This document shows positions 25,727-34,370 of a stretch of 64,000 bases of DNA, one piece after another. This DNA is from Neisseria brasiliensis. Its GTDB lineage: Bacteria; Pseudomonadota; Gammaproteobacteria; Burkholderiales; Neisseriaceae. The translations under genes and the position numbers were made by a program. The notes beneath the pieces were generated by a model. It worked only from the letters and a program-made list of their open reading frames with translations. It was not told the DNA's origin and made no database searches. Each line of letters opens with the position of its first letter. The first letter of the stretch is position 1. The stretch lies in NCBI RefSeq assembly GCF_009671065.1, contig NZ_CP046027.1, forward strand, positions 1,922,001-1,986,000. The letters are read 5' to 3'.

Positions 25727-26446
25727 TTACAAATAAACAATCTCGCCCGTGCGGCCTTTGCTTTCTTCGCTCGCCCACCAAACGAATTGCGGCAACACGT
25801 CTTCATAGGTTTTGCGTTCGCTTTGCGATTCGCCGGGGTGGGATTTGATGCGTTGCGGCGAGTTAATCGCACCCGGTACCAAGATATTGGCGCGCAGGTT
25901 AGGGAAGCGTTCCCATTCGTCGGCGATGACTTTGCCTAAGTAGTTGAGCGCGGCTTTGGAAGCGCCGAAGCCGCCCCAGTAGGCTTGCGGGGTTTCGCCG
26001 TGGCTTTCGCTGACGAACACCACCGAAGCGTCCGGCGATTCTTTCAATAATGGCGAAAAGGCGCGGGTCAAGCCCATCGGGGCGATGGTATTGATGCGAA
26101 ATTGCTTAATCCAGTCGGGCACGGTTTGGAAATCCAAGGGCGACAGGGCGTTGAAATAGCTGGCGCAATGCACGATGCCATCGAGCTTGCCTTGAGTGGC
26201 TTCGGCCACGGTAGCCGCCAGTTGGTCGAATTCTTTGTCTTCGGCGGTCAATAGGTCAAAGCAGATGGCGTAAGGCTCGGCATGGCCGGCTTCGACAATC
26301 GCGTCGTACACTTTTTCCAAACGCTTTTGGTGGCGCGCAATCAGAATCACGGTCGCGCCGGCGGCGGCATACGCCTTGGCCACTTGTTCGCCCAAGCCTT
26401 GTGATGCGCCGGTGACGATGATGGTTTTGTTTTGTAATGTTGACAT
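25727..26446 (-). CDS. YciK-like SDR-family oxidoreductase
   Basis: The 239-residue protein has a Rossmann fold with the NADP-binding TGASQGLGEQVAKAYA (about 13-28) and HCASYF/NTIAPMGLTRAF elements, and it resembles YciK of enterobacteria. The catalytic Ser is likely in VFVSESHG. The usual YxxxK reads GGFGASKAALNYL, so the general-base Tyr position is Phe. The nearest Tyr is four residues earlier (AYWGGF). The residues still preserve the Lys. Activity may be altered or lost, or a shifted Tyr may serve. The substrate is unknown. It is followed by its own terminator; hpnE lies upstream in the same direction. Confidence 0.82.
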   Translation of the reverse strand: MSTLQNKTIIVTGASQGLGEQVAKAYAAAGATVILIARHQKRLEKVYDAIVEAGHAEPYAICFDLLTAEDKEFDQLAATVAEATQGKLDGIVHCASYFNALSPLDFQTVPDWIKQFRINTIAPMGLTRAFSPLLKESPDASVVFVSESHGETPQAYWGGFGASKAALNYLGKVIADEWERFPNLRANILVPGAINSPQRIKSHPGESQSERKTYEDVLPQFVWWASEESKGRTGEIVYL

Positions 26447-26468
26447 GAAGAATCCTCGGTGTTCGGCT

Positions 26469-26497
26469 AGGCCGTCTGAAAAACGTTCAGAAGGCCT
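26469..26497 (-). terminator. Imperfect uptake-sequence hairpin between hpnE and the SDR gene
   Basis: AGGCCGTCTGAA (26469-26480) faces TTCAGAAGGCCT (26486-26497) with one mismatch. It lies 74 bp past the hpnE stop and 22 bp before the SDR start. Confidence 0.5.
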
Positions 26498-26570
26498 TTT
26501 AAAGAATATTAACAGTGTATTGCACTTTGCTAACCTTTACAACTGGCTTGATTCGCCTGTTTGCCACACG

Positions 26571-27896
26571 CTATGGCTGAATCCGCGTTTGCCAATCATG
26601 CCAACACAAATCCGCCGCCGCTACACCCGATTGCACCGCCGCTTCCAGCGTGGCCGGATAGCGCGGGTGCAGGTAGTCGCCGCAAGGATAAATGCCGCGG
26701 TGATGCAGCCACGCAAAATCGGGGAGAGGGCGGTTGACTTTCGATGCGATGGTGGCGCGTTTTTCCGTAATCACACGGCTGGCCACCGGTTCGCCGACAT
26801 CAGGGCAAACGCGTTTCACATCGGCATGCACTTTAGCCGCCCATTCATCCGCTTTCACCGCGTCAATATGGTCGGATACGCTCACCACGGCGGCGACTTC
26901 CTGCGGCGGCAAACCGAGCGCACCGCGTGCAATCAGCCATTGCGCCGTGCCTTCGGCAAAACCCGTCATCGGCGCTGGCAGGTTCACCGCTTGCGCATAA
27001 CGCAGATACACCGTGGTAATCGCGCGGTATTCTATATTCTGATAGGCCGTCTGAATGTAATCCGGCGTTTCAGACGGCATTAAGGCTGCAGCATGATACG
27101 GCGCAACGGCCAAAATCACCGCATCAAATGCTTCACCATTAACCTGCACTTGGCCACTGGGCAGGTTTTCCAAAGGCGGCACGCGCGTTTCCAAGCGGAT
27201 GGTCGCGCCATGATTGCGCAGATAAGCCAGCGCCGGATTGGCCATAATGTTGCCCAAATCCGTTTTCGGCAACAGATAATCGCTGCCTGCCTTATTTGCC
27301 CGCACGCCGTCTGAAAGCACGTTACACAAAATATTCAAACTCGCCTGCTCCAGCGGCGTATTGAGCGCGCCCCACACCAGCGGCTGCCAAAATTGCGCAA
27401 TCAATTTGCGCGGCGTGTCGCGCTCATTCAGCCACGCAGCAATCGGCGTATCCGGCAAATTTCGGCGATGACGGCCTTGCAACGCATGCATATCGCCTAA
27501 CAATTTAAATTTGTGCGCCCAAGAAATCTGCTTGCCGCCTAACAAACCCAGCAACACATGCCAAGGTGCAGGCAATGCGGCTGTCTGAAAGCGCAAACCG
27601 TCGTGCAGATACCATTGCAACGGCAGCCGCACAAACGCATCCTGTTCGCGCACACCGATTTGCTTCATCAAAGCCAACACGCCGTGATACGCGCCAATCA
27701 TGATGTGCTGGCCATTGTCTAAAAATGAAAACCCGCCCTTGTCGCCACCAAACGAACGCGCCCGCCCGCCCGCCAGCTTGCCTGCCTCAAATAGTGTCAC
27801 ATCTGCACGGTGAACCAGTTTTACCGCTGCCGACAAACCGGCCCATCCGGCACCGATAACAGCAATTTTGGGTTTGGATTGTTGATTAGGGAACAT
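26571..27896 (-). CDS. hpnE: Hydroxysqualene dehydroxylase HpnE-like FAD enzyme
   Basis: HpnE uses FAD and a reductant to convert hydroxysqualene to squalene; the amine-oxidase/phytoene-desaturase superfamily also covers carotenoid enzymes. The 441-residue protein starts with the dinucleotide-binding motif IAVIGAGWAGLSAAVKL (about 10-26), then GGRARSFG, DNGQHIMIGAY, and the C-terminal YPATLEAAVQSGVAAA that closes the FAD site. The HpnD-like synthase lies 0.4 kb upstream in the same direction, with a frameshifted small ORF between. An HpnC homologue is not in the window, so the pathway product (squalene, hopanoid precursor or pigment) stays open. Confidence 0.82.
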   Translation of the reverse strand: MFPNQQSKPKIAVIGAGWAGLSAAVKLVHRADVTLFEAGKLAGGRARSFGGDKGGFSFLDNGQHIMIGAYHGVLALMKQIGVREQDAFVRLPLQWYLHDGLRFQTAALPAPWHVLLGLLGGKQISWAHKFKLLGDMHALQGRHRRNLPDTPIAAWLNERDTPRKLIAQFWQPLVWGALNTPLEQASLNILCNVLSDGVRANKAGSDYLLPKTDLGNIMANPALAYLRNHGATIRLETRVPPLENLPSGQVQVNGEAFDAVILAVAPYHAAALMPSETPDYIQTAYQNIEYRAITTVYLRYAQAVNLPAPMTGFAEGTAQWLIARGALGLPPQEVAAVVSVSDHIDAVKADEWAAKVHADVKRVCPDVGEPVASRVITEKRATIASKVNRPLPDFAWLHHRGIYPCGDYLHPRYPATLEAAVQSGVAAADLCWHDWQTRIQP

Positions 27897-27955
27897 GGCT
27901 TTTCTTTTTTGGGTTGGGGTTAAGGGAGGGTTCAGACGGCATTAAAGCTCATCCT

Positions 27956-28215
27956 TTATAGCTTGTTCATAACACGATCAATCAAATAAACTAATGACAT
28001 GATAGCAACACTGATGAGGTTGATTTCTAGCAAGATGACGATTAACTCTATAAATTTGAAATCTAAGCTTGGTTTAAAAAGGTACCGACAAAAAATAATA
28101 AGAACATTATTGTTCCCAATAAAATCCCTTTGAATACGGCATTAATATATTTTTTCTGTGAAAAATCATATTGGCGAAAGAAAGAACTTAAAATATCTTC
28201 TAGAATACAATTCAT
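27956..28215 (-). pseudogene. Small two-helix membrane protein, frameshifted
   Basis: ATG at 28215 opens MNCILEDILSSFFRQYDF with a membrane segment GILLGTIMFLLFFVGTF and stops after 49 codons. In the next frame the minus strand continues KPSLDFKFIELIVILLEINL and VAIMSLVYLIDRVMNKL to a stop at 27956. One extra base at the A5 run (28076-28080) would join both into an 86-residue protein with a second membrane segment. A base deletion, sequencing error or homopolymer switching are all possible. The family is not recognised. This is the only content of the 427-bp gap between hpnE and hpnD. Confidence 0.6.
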
Positions 28216-28323
28216 TTTTCATTCCTTTATGATAAGACCTTTTATTCAAGATTTTGAATGTTGTCGAAAAAGGTTTATTCAAAAGCCGTCATCTAATCTT
28301 TCCTAAATATTTGAAAAACAAAC

Positions 28324-29172
28324 TCAAACCCTAAACCCAAACACCCAAGTCTTCAGCGCAATCCGTTTCTTTCTCGGTGAAGGAATGGCGATTTTGTATT
28401 TCAACACGTTCTGCGCGCCGTCGCGTTCGATTTCATTTAATAAAGCATAGTAAATCGCGGCCATGACCAAGCCGACTTTTTGGTTTTTTTTGTCGGCATC
28501 AGGCAGCAGGGTAAGCGCTTGGCGGTAGGTGTCGCGGGCGCGTTGGATTTGGAAGGTCATCATGTCGCCGAATTCGGGTGTGGCTTGGTATTGCATAATC
28601 ACGGCGGCGGGCACGTTGAAGCGTTGCAGGTCTTCCATCGGCAGGTAAATGCGGCCGTTGCGGGCATCTTCGCCGACATCGCGGATGATGTTGGTTAATT
28701 GCAGCGCCAAGCCCATTTTGTCGGCGTAATCAAGGGTTTGGGGATTAGTGAAGCCTAAAATGCGGGCAATCAGGCAGCCGACCACGCCGGCGGCGCGGCG
28801 GCAATAGAGTTTGAGTTCGTCAAACGTGGTGTAGCGGGCTTGATCCAAATCCATCTGCATGCCGTCGATGAGTTCGACAAATTCGCTTTGCGGTAGATTA
28901 AAGCTGCGGGCAACGGGCTGTAGGGCTTGGTTGACGGGGTGTTCGGGCAGGCCGTCTGAAAAGGCGCGTGCCAAATCGATGCGCCACCAGTTGAGCGTGG
29001 TTTGGGCGATGTTTTTGTCGCTGCAATCATCGACCACGTCGTCGAGTTCGCGGCAAAAGGCGTATAACACCGTCATCGCATCGCGCTGGTGTTCGGGCAG
29101 GAATTTGAAGCCCGATAAAAAGCTGGAGCCGCTTTCGGCGGCTTTTTGGCGGCAGTATTCGATGGGTTGCAC
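28324..29172 (-). CDS. hpnD: Presqualene diphosphate synthase HpnD-like (trans-isoprenyl synthase)
   Basis: This 282-residue squalene/phytoene-synthase-family enzyme condenses two farnesyl (or geranylgeranyl) diphosphates head to head. The two Asp-rich motifs are REL DDVVDD (near 40-47, LDDVVDD) and NIIRDVGEDARNGRIYLP (near 163), and YCRRAAGVVGCLIARILG marks the family helix. MQPIEYCRQKAAESGSS is a typical HpnD start. It precedes the hpnE-like gene. An IS30-family element begins only 69 bp upstream of its start, so the native promoter may be displaced or driven from the element. Confidence 0.82.
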   Translation of the reverse strand: MQPIEYCRQKAAESGSSFLSGFKFLPEHQRDAMTVLYAFCRELDDVVDDCSDKNIAQTTLNWWRIDLARAFSDGLPEHPVNQALQPVARSFNLPQSEFVELIDGMQMDLDQARYTTFDELKLYCRRAAGVVGCLIARILGFTNPQTLDYADKMGLALQLTNIIRDVGEDARNGRIYLPMEDLQRFNVPAAVIMQYQATPEFGDMMTFQIQRARDTYRQALTLLPDADKKNQKVGLVMAAIYYALLNEIERDGAQNVLKYKIAIPSPRKKRIALKTWVFGFRV

Positions 29173-29240
29173 AGCGTGTCCTGTGAGTTGGTATGGTTAT
29201 GGTGATGGATTGTATAGTGATTTGGGGCTGAACTAAAGGC

Positions 29241-30319
29241 CCTTACATTCGCCTAACAAGTGCAATTTCCAATAACAGAAAAGGCCAGTATGCGGTAGTA
29301 TACTGCCTTTCCTGACAAGAAAGATTGCAATATGGCCTACACACAACTGACCTCACACCAAAGATACTACATTTCCAGACATTACCGCAACCTACCCCTA
29401 AACCAAATCGCACAGAACATCGGTTGTCATCCCGCCACCGTCAGTCGGGAAATCAGACGGCATTCCGTCAACGGAACCTACTGTTACCGAAAAGCACAAC
29501 AGCAAAGCGAAGTTAAAAAGAAAAACAAAAAGCCAACCAAACTGACTACTGCCGTCAAACAGACTGTTAACAAACTGATTACCCAAAAATACAGCCCCGA
29601 ACAAGTCTGCGGCTACCTGCTGAAACATCAACACATCAAACTGCACCACAGCACCCTTTACCGCTATCTCGCCAAAGACCGTCAAAACGGCGGCGACCTG
29701 TACACCCATCTGCGTATCGTTTCCAAACCCTACCGCAGAAAATACGGCAGCGGTGCATGGACAAAAGGCAGCGTACCGGACAGAACCGACATTGAACACA
29801 GACCTGCCATTGTCGATCAAAAAGAGCGGGTCGGCGATTTCGAGATGGACACCATTGTCGGTAAAGATCAAAAAAGCGGACTGGTGGTTGCTGTTGAAAG
29901 AAAAACCAAATTTGTCGTTATCCGCAAAATCAGCAATTTCAAAGCAGAAGATGTAGCCCGGGTAGTGATTCGGGCATTGAAGCCGTTTAAAGATATCATT
30001 CAAACGATTACTTTGGATAACGGTAAAGAGTTTTACCGACATAAAACCTTTGCCAAAGCCCTGGGTGCGGAAACTTACTTCTGCCGTCCATACCATTCTT
30101 GGGAAAAAGGCTTGGTGGAGAATACCAACGGGCTGATCAGACAATACTTCCCAAAGGGGACGGATTTTAGGAAACTGGGTGCTAAAAAGATTAAAGCGGT
30201 TGAGGAGGCCCTTAACCGCCGACCGAGAAAGACATTGGACTATGAGACACCGGGTGATCTGTTTTCAGCAGCCCTTGCCAATGGCATTTGAGCGTTGCAC
30301 TTGAAATGCGAATGTAAGG
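29241..30319 (+). mobile_element. IS30-family insertion sequence (IS1655-like)
   Basis: The inverted ends are CCTTACATTCGCCTAACAAG and, reading in from the other side, CCTTACATTCGCATTTCAAG, sharing 12 perfect terminal bases and most of the next ten. Together with the single transposase ORF the element is about 1079 bp. It lies between hpnD and hscA and abuts an uptake-sequence hairpin on its right. I see no clear target duplication. Confidence 0.88.
29332..30291 (+). CDS. IS30-family transposase
   Basis: The 319-residue protein has an N-terminal helix-turn-helix (LPLNQIAQNIGCHPATVSRE, about 22-41), the IS30 segment YSPEQVCGYLLKH, and an rve core with catalytic residues in FEMDTIVGKDQKSG (Asp), ITLDNGKEF (Asp) and KGLVENTNGLIRQYFPKGTD (Glu). 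NRRPRKTLDYETPGDLF is the standard C-terminus. It resembles the IS1655 transposase that is common in neisseriae and appears intact. Confidence 0.94.
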   Translation: MAYTQLTSHQRYYISRHYRNLPLNQIAQNIGCHPATVSREIRRHSVNGTYCYRKAQQQSEVKKKNKKPTKLTTAVKQTVNKLITQKYSPEQVCGYLLKHQHIKLHHSTLYRYLAKDRQNGGDLYTHLRIVSKPYRRKYGSGAWTKGSVPDRTDIEHRPAIVDQKERVGDFEMDTIVGKDQKSGLVVAVERKTKFVVIRKISNFKAEDVARVVIRALKPFKDIIQTITLDNGKEFYRHKTFAKALGAETYFCRPYHSWEKGLVENTNGLIRQYFPKGTDFRKLGAKKIKAVEEALNRRPRKTLDYETPGDLFSAALANGI

Positions 30320-30353
30320 CCGTCTGAAAAAATTGTGTTTTTCAGACGGCCTT
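30316..30353. terminator. Uptake-sequence hairpin at the IS30 right end
   Basis: AAGGCCGTCTGAAAAA and TTTTTCAGACGGCCTT form a 16-bp stem that begins inside the last bases of the element. Confidence 0.7.
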
Positions 30354-30480
30354 TGATATGTTGCAGGGCTAAATAGCCCATTGAGATTGGCTATTATTCC
30401 CGACTAAACCACTCAACTATCGGCGTTAAATCTGTTAGAATATGGCCGATGACACCATAAAACCAAAAGGCACACCAACC

Positions 30481-32343
30481 ATGGCACTTTTGCAAATTTC
30501 CGAACCCGGCATGTCTGCCGCACCACATCAACACCGTTTAGCCGTTGGCATCGATCTCGGCACCACCAACAGCTTGGTCGCCACCGTGCGCAGCGGCAGT
30601 GCAGTCTGCTTGTCTGACGAACGCGGTCGCAAAACTTTTCCTTCTGTCGTACGCTATTGCGAAGACGGTCGCGTGGAAGTTGGCGCGGATGCCTTGAAAG
30701 CGCAAAAAATCGATCCGCTCAATACCATCAGTTCGGCCAAACGCTTAATCGGCCGCACTTTGGCCGACTTATCAAAAGAAACGCACTACCTGCCTTACCG
30801 CTTCGGCAACAACGAACGCGTGATTGAATTGAACACGCGGCAGGGCGCGAAAACGCCGATTGAAGTGTCGGCGGAAATCTTAAAAGCCTTGAAAGCGCGC
30901 GCCGAAGAGAGTTTGGGTGGCGATTTGGTGGGCGCGGTGATTACTGTGCCGGCGTATTTTGATGATGCGCAACGCCAAGCAACTAAAGATGCGGCGCGTT
31001 TGGCCGGATTGAATGTGTTGCGTCTGCTCAACGAGCCGACCGCGGCGGCGATTGCCTACGGTTTGGACAACGGCTCGGAAGGCACGTTTGTGGTGTACGA
31101 TTTGGGCGGCGGCACGTTTGACGTATCGGTGTTGCAATTGACCAAAGGTTTGTTCCAAGTGAAGGCTACGGGCGGCAATTCTGCATTGGGCGGCGATGAT
31201 TTCGACCATCGTTTGTTCTGCCATATTTTGGAGCGCGCCGATTTGTCGAAACTCAACGAGCAAGACAGCCAATTATTGCTGGCCTTGACCCGCGAAGCCA
31301 AAGAAACCTTAACCACTGAAACCAGCGCGACCGTGCAGGCTACGCTTTCAGACGGCCACAAGGTTGATGTAACCATCACGCGCCAAGAGTTTCATCAATT
31401 AACGCAGCATTTGGTGCAAAAAACCATTGATCCGGTGAAGCAGGCGTTAAAAGATGCGGGCGTGACCAAGGCCGATATCAAAGGCGTGATTATGGTGGGC
31501 GGCTCGACCCGTATGTTGCACGTTCAACAAGCGGTGGCGACTTTCTTCGGACAAATGCCTTTAAATAACCTGAATCCCGATGAAGTGGTGGCGCTGGGCG
31601 CGGCGGTGCAGGCCAATGTGTTGGCCGGTAATAAAACCGAGGGCGAATGGCTGCTGCTTGATGTGACACCTTTGTCGCTCGGCTTGGAAACCTACGGTGG
31701 CTTAGCGGAAAAAATCATTCCGCGCAACAGCACCTTACCGGTGGCGCGTGCGCAAGAGTTCACTACATTTAAAGACGGCCAAACCGCCATGACGATTCAT
31801 GTGGTGCAGGGCGAACGTGAATTGGTATCCGATTGCCGCAGCTTGGCCAAATTCACCTTGCGCGGCATTCCGCCGATGGTGGCCGGTGCGGCGCGGATTC
31901 GGGTAACGTTCCAAGTGGATGCCGATGGTTTGCTGTCGGTATCGGCGCAAGAGCAAACCACCGGCGTGAGCGCGCAAATCGAAGTGAAACCGTCTTACGG
32001 TTTGGACGACGACACCATCACGCAAATGTTGAAAGAAGGCATGAGCAATGCTGCCGACGATAAAGCCGCGCGCGCACGCGCCGAAGCGACGGTTGAAGCC
32101 GAAAGCCTGATGGACGCCATCAAAGCCGCGCTGGAACTCGACAGCGATTTGCTCGAAGCGGAAGAATTGGCCAAAATCGAAGCCGACATCACTGCTTTGC
32201 AAGGCCGTGTAGAAAATGGCAGTGCCGATGATATTCGCGCCGCTGTGACGGCGTTGAGCCACAGCACCGATGGTTTCGCCGCCAAGCGCATGAACCGCAA
32301 CATCCAGCGCGCGTTGATGGGGCAGAGCGTAGATAATATTTAA
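30481..32343 (+). CDS. hscA: Fe-S cluster assembly chaperone HscA
   Basis: HscA is the specialised Hsp70 that, with HscB, releases Fe-S clusters from the IscU scaffold. The 620-residue protein begins MALLQISEPGMSAAPHQ, as HscA does in enterobacteria, and has the Hsp70 nucleotide-binding motifs GIDLGTTNSLVATV (near 22), AVITVPAYFDDAQRQATKDA, VYDLGGGTFDVSVL and MVGGSTRM. The linker is LLLDVTPLSLGLETYGG. An in-frame ATG 13 codons upstream is possible, but the family alignment supports 30481. hscB and iscSUA are not here; fdx and iscX follow about 1 kb downstream with two genes between, so the cluster is partly interrupted. Confidence 0.96.
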   Translation: MALLQISEPGMSAAPHQHRLAVGIDLGTTNSLVATVRSGSAVCLSDERGRKTFPSVVRYCEDGRVEVGADALKAQKIDPLNTISSAKRLIGRTLADLSKETHYLPYRFGNNERVIELNTRQGAKTPIEVSAEILKALKARAEESLGGDLVGAVITVPAYFDDAQRQATKDAARLAGLNVLRLLNEPTAAAIAYGLDNGSEGTFVVYDLGGGTFDVSVLQLTKGLFQVKATGGNSALGGDDFDHRLFCHILERADLSKLNEQDSQLLLALTREAKETLTTETSATVQATLSDGHKVDVTITRQEFHQLTQHLVQKTIDPVKQALKDAGVTKADIKGVIMVGGSTRMLHVQQAVATFFGQMPLNNLNPDEVVALGAAVQANVLAGNKTEGEWLLLDVTPLSLGLETYGGLAEKIIPRNSTLPVARAQEFTTFKDGQTAMTIHVVQGERELVSDCRSLAKFTLRGIPPMVAGAARIRVTFQVDADGLLSVSAQEQTTGVSAQIEVKPSYGLDDDTITQMLKEGMSNAADDKAARARAEATVEAESLMDAIKAALELDSDLLEAEELAKIEADITALQGRVENGSADDIRAAVTALSHSTDGFAAKRMNRNIQRALMGQSVDNI

Positions 32344-32347
32344 GCAG

Positions 32348-32383
32348 TTTCAGACGGCCTTTTTCAATTAAGGCCGTCTGAAA
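32348..32383 (+). terminator. Uptake-sequence hairpin after hscA
   Basis: TTTCAGACGGCCTT (32348-32361) pairs with AAGGCCGTCTGAAA (32370-32383), the two uptake sequences pointing away from each other; the 3' side is A-rich, so termination may be weak. Confidence 0.55.
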
Positions 32384-32396
32384 AAAGAAAGTCGAT

Positions 32397-32834
32397 ATGG
32401 AATCATTAAATCAAGATTTATACCAACAAATCAGCGCGTTGTGCGATCAAGGCGATGATTTGGCGGATGAAGGCCAGTTTAACGAAGCAGTTAAGCAATA
32501 TAAGGAAGCATGGAAGCTATTGCCCGAACCAAAATCGCAATGGGAAGCGGCAACGTGGATTTTGGCCGCGATGGGCGACACGCATTTTTTAAACGGCAAA
32601 TACCGCCAAGCCGTTAAAGATTTGACCGAAGCCTTGGCCTATATCAATGCGCTGGATAATCCGTTTATCTATCTGCGCTTGGGGCAAAGCCAGTTTGAAT
32701 TGGGCGAAGAAAAAGCTGCGCTCGAAGCCTTACAGACGGCCTATGAATTGGGCGATGAAGAATTGTGGGACGGTGAAGACGAAAAATACCTGCAATTTTT
32801 GGCGGCCAAAGTTGACGGCATTGTGATTCCTTAA
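32397..32834 (+). CDS. Tetratricopeptide-repeat protein
   Basis: The 145-residue acidic, soluble protein has helix pairs typical of TPRs: GDDLADEGQFNEAVKQYKEA (about 18-37), then GDTHFLNGKYRQAVKDLTEA and LRLGQSQFELGEEKAALEAL. No catalytic motif is seen, and it probably works by protein binding. I cannot name a partner. It lies between hscA and fdx, which could hint at Fe-S biogenesis, but the same position is often taken by unrelated genes. Confidence 0.75.
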   Translation: MESLNQDLYQQISALCDQGDDLADEGQFNEAVKQYKEAWKLLPEPKSQWEAATWILAAMGDTHFLNGKYRQAVKDLTEALAYINALDNPFIYLRLGQSQFELGEEKAALEALQTAYELGDEELWDGEDEKYLQFLAAKVDGIVIP

Positions 32835-32870
32835 TATTCAGGCCGTCTGAAAAAATAATGAAAGAAAATC

Positions 32871-33254
32871 ATGCGCTTGTGGCACGAATCTTTGATTAGC
32901 CAATTGCCGCGCCAGCAGCTTTTGGGACAACACCGCGAATGTGCCGCCTTGCGCGGGGCAGGCTGGGCGCGGCCGCATGCGACGGTGGATTATGTGTTTA
33001 CCCATCCGCCGTATAAGCTTTTTCAGTATCATGTGCTGATTATGCAGGAAATGCACCGGCGCGGTTATCGGCCTGATGAAGCGTGGTTTGACCCGCTGTA
33101 TCGCGGTAAAACCGAGCCGCCTTATGCCGAGCAAACGCCGTTACCTGCCGACCACCCGATTTACCCCGAGCATGATGCGGATTATCTGCAAGAATGCTGG
33201 GACAATTTAAAGCAAAAAGGCATCGTGTTACACATGCCCGACACAAACCATTGA
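32871..33254 (+). CDS. TIGR02328-like protein, related to pyrimidine-dimer DNA glycosylase
   Basis: The 127-residue protein reads MRLWHESLISQLPRQQLLGQ, HRECAALRGAGWARPHATVD and YKLFQYHVLIMQEMHRRGYR. This is the pattern of a small conserved family (TIGR02328) annotated as related to T4 endonuclease V, a pyrimidine-dimer glycosylase. The N-terminal Arg/His/Glu set (RLW...LPRQQLLGQHRE) resembles the T4 enzyme's active-site region, but repair activity is only inferred. An uptake sequence lies immediately upstream (32841-32850). It is 36 bp after the TPR gene and 18 bp before fdx. Confidence 0.72.
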   Translation: MRLWHESLISQLPRQQLLGQHRECAALRGAGWARPHATVDYVFTHPPYKLFQYHVLIMQEMHRRGYRPDEAWFDPLYRGKTEPPYAEQTPLPADHPIYPEHDADYLQECWDNLKQKGIVLHMPDTNH

Positions 33255-33272
33255 CATCAACGAGAACATAAA

Positions 33273-33614
33273 ATGCCAAAAATTACCGTATTACCACACG
33301 CAACATTGTGCCCTGAAGGCGCAGTTATCGAGAATGCGCCGGAAGGCAAAACCGTATTGGACGTTTTGTTGGATTACGACATCGAAGTGGATCACGCCTG
33401 TGAAAAATCATGCGCCTGCACCACTTGCCACGTGATTATCCGCAAAGGTTTCGACAGCTTGGAAGAGCCGACCGAAATCGAAGAAGACTTGCTCGACCAA
33501 GCATGGGGCTTGGAAGCCGATTCACGTTTGAGCTGCCAAGCAGTGGTGGCCGATGAAGATTTGGTGGTGGAAATTCCGAAATACACCATCAACCATGCGC
33601 GTGAAGATCATTAA
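33273..33614 (+). CDS. fdx: ISC-system 2Fe-2S ferredoxin
   Basis: Fdx is an adrenodoxin-type ferredoxin that donates electrons in Isc-dependent Fe-S cluster assembly. The 113-residue protein has the Cys ligands in HACEKSCACTTCHVIIRKG (about residues 41-56) and a fourth in LSCQAVVADEDLVVEIPKY near the C-terminus. KITVLPHATLCPEG at the N-terminus is typical. A 20-codon reading frame (33614-33676) starts within its stop codon (TAATG), but I see no homology for it. iscX follows about 200 bp downstream. Confidence 0.95.
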   Translation: MPKITVLPHATLCPEGAVIENAPEGKTVLDVLLDYDIEVDHACEKSCACTTCHVIIRKGFDSLEEPTEIEEDLLDQAWGLEADSRLSCQAVVADEDLVVEIPKYTINHAREDH

Positions 33615-33818
33615 TGAACAAGTTGGAGCCGTTGCACAAGCAGATTGAAGTTAAAGTAAAAACTGTGCGTGTGTGAACATCTTGGAATAAGGCTTAAATT
33701 TGAAAAGTATAGGGTAAAGAAATATACTCAAGATGCTTTTATTGGTAACCTGGTATGCTGTATGGATAAAAGCGCTTTGATAAACATCCAAGTCGCTACA
33801 CATCGAAAGGACACATTC

Positions 33819-34013
33819 ATGAAATGGACTGATACCCAACGCATCGCCGAAGAATTGTATGACACACACGGCGACATCGATCCGAAAACCATCCGATTCA
33901 CCCACTTGCGCGAATTGATTATGGCGCTGCCGGAATTTGACGACGATCCGGCGCGTTGTGGTGAGCGTATTCTCGAAGCCGTGCAACAGGCTTGGATTGA
34001 AGAAGCTGAATAA
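33819..34013 (+). CDS. iscX: Fe-S cluster assembly protein IscX
   Basis: IscX binds IscS and ferrous iron and tunes Isc cluster assembly. The 64-residue protein begins MKWTDTQRIAEELYDTHGDI, followed by DPKTIRFTHLRELIMALPEF and DDDPARCGERILEAVQQAW, the complete IscX family pattern with its acidic DxxD patch. GAAAGGA sits just upstream of ATG 33819; a longer in-frame extension upstream has no family match. The stop overlaps the start of the next gene (TAATG), suggesting translational coupling. Confidence 0.95.
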   Translation: MKWTDTQRIAEELYDTHGDIDPKTIRFTHLRELIMALPEFDDDPARCGERILEAVQQAWIEEAE

Positions 34014-34351
34014 TGGATTTGCCGCTGGGACGGTATGTCCGCGCCGCGCATGGTTTGGGCGACGTGGCCGTGATTACCAAAGAAGACACGCTGTCTGAAA
34101 AGCTTTCAGACGGCGTGTTGGATGAAACGATGTACCGTTTTGTCGATGGAGCGATGTTGCGCTACCGCGTGGAGCAAGACGAAGGTAATTTCGATATCGA
34201 GCCCGAGGCGGCTGCTTGTTTGCCGTGTGAAATCAGCTATCAGGTGTTGAAGCATCCGGAGCATGGTCGCATCACACCTGAGCGTAAGCGCTTTACCGAT
34301 TCTTGTCGCCATTTGTTTTGGTTGAAAATGCAGAAGCAGGATAAAGATTGA
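34013..34351 (+). CDS. Hypothetical protein coupled to iscX
   Basis: I do not recognise this 112-residue protein (MDLPLGRYVRAAHGLGDVAV). It starts inside the iscX stop codon (TAATG), so translation is likely coupled. Its composition is soluble, with a possible pair of Cys (AAACLPCEISYQVL) and a basic C-terminus ending KMQKQDKD. An inverted uptake-sequence pair lies inside the coding region and encodes SEKLSDG. The position behind iscX suggests a link with Fe-S biogenesis, without other support. Confidence 0.6.
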   Translation: MDLPLGRYVRAAHGLGDVAVITKEDTLSEKLSDGVLDETMYRFVDGAMLRYRVEQDEGNFDIEPEAAACLPCEISYQVLKHPEHGRITPERKRFTDSCRHLFWLKMQKQDKD

Positions 34352-34370
34352 AAAGCGATCGAGATCTTTG

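Noticed and set aside
33614..33676. A 20-codon frame overlapping the fdx stop.
   Set aside because: Too short, no recognisable pattern or following feature; probably chance.
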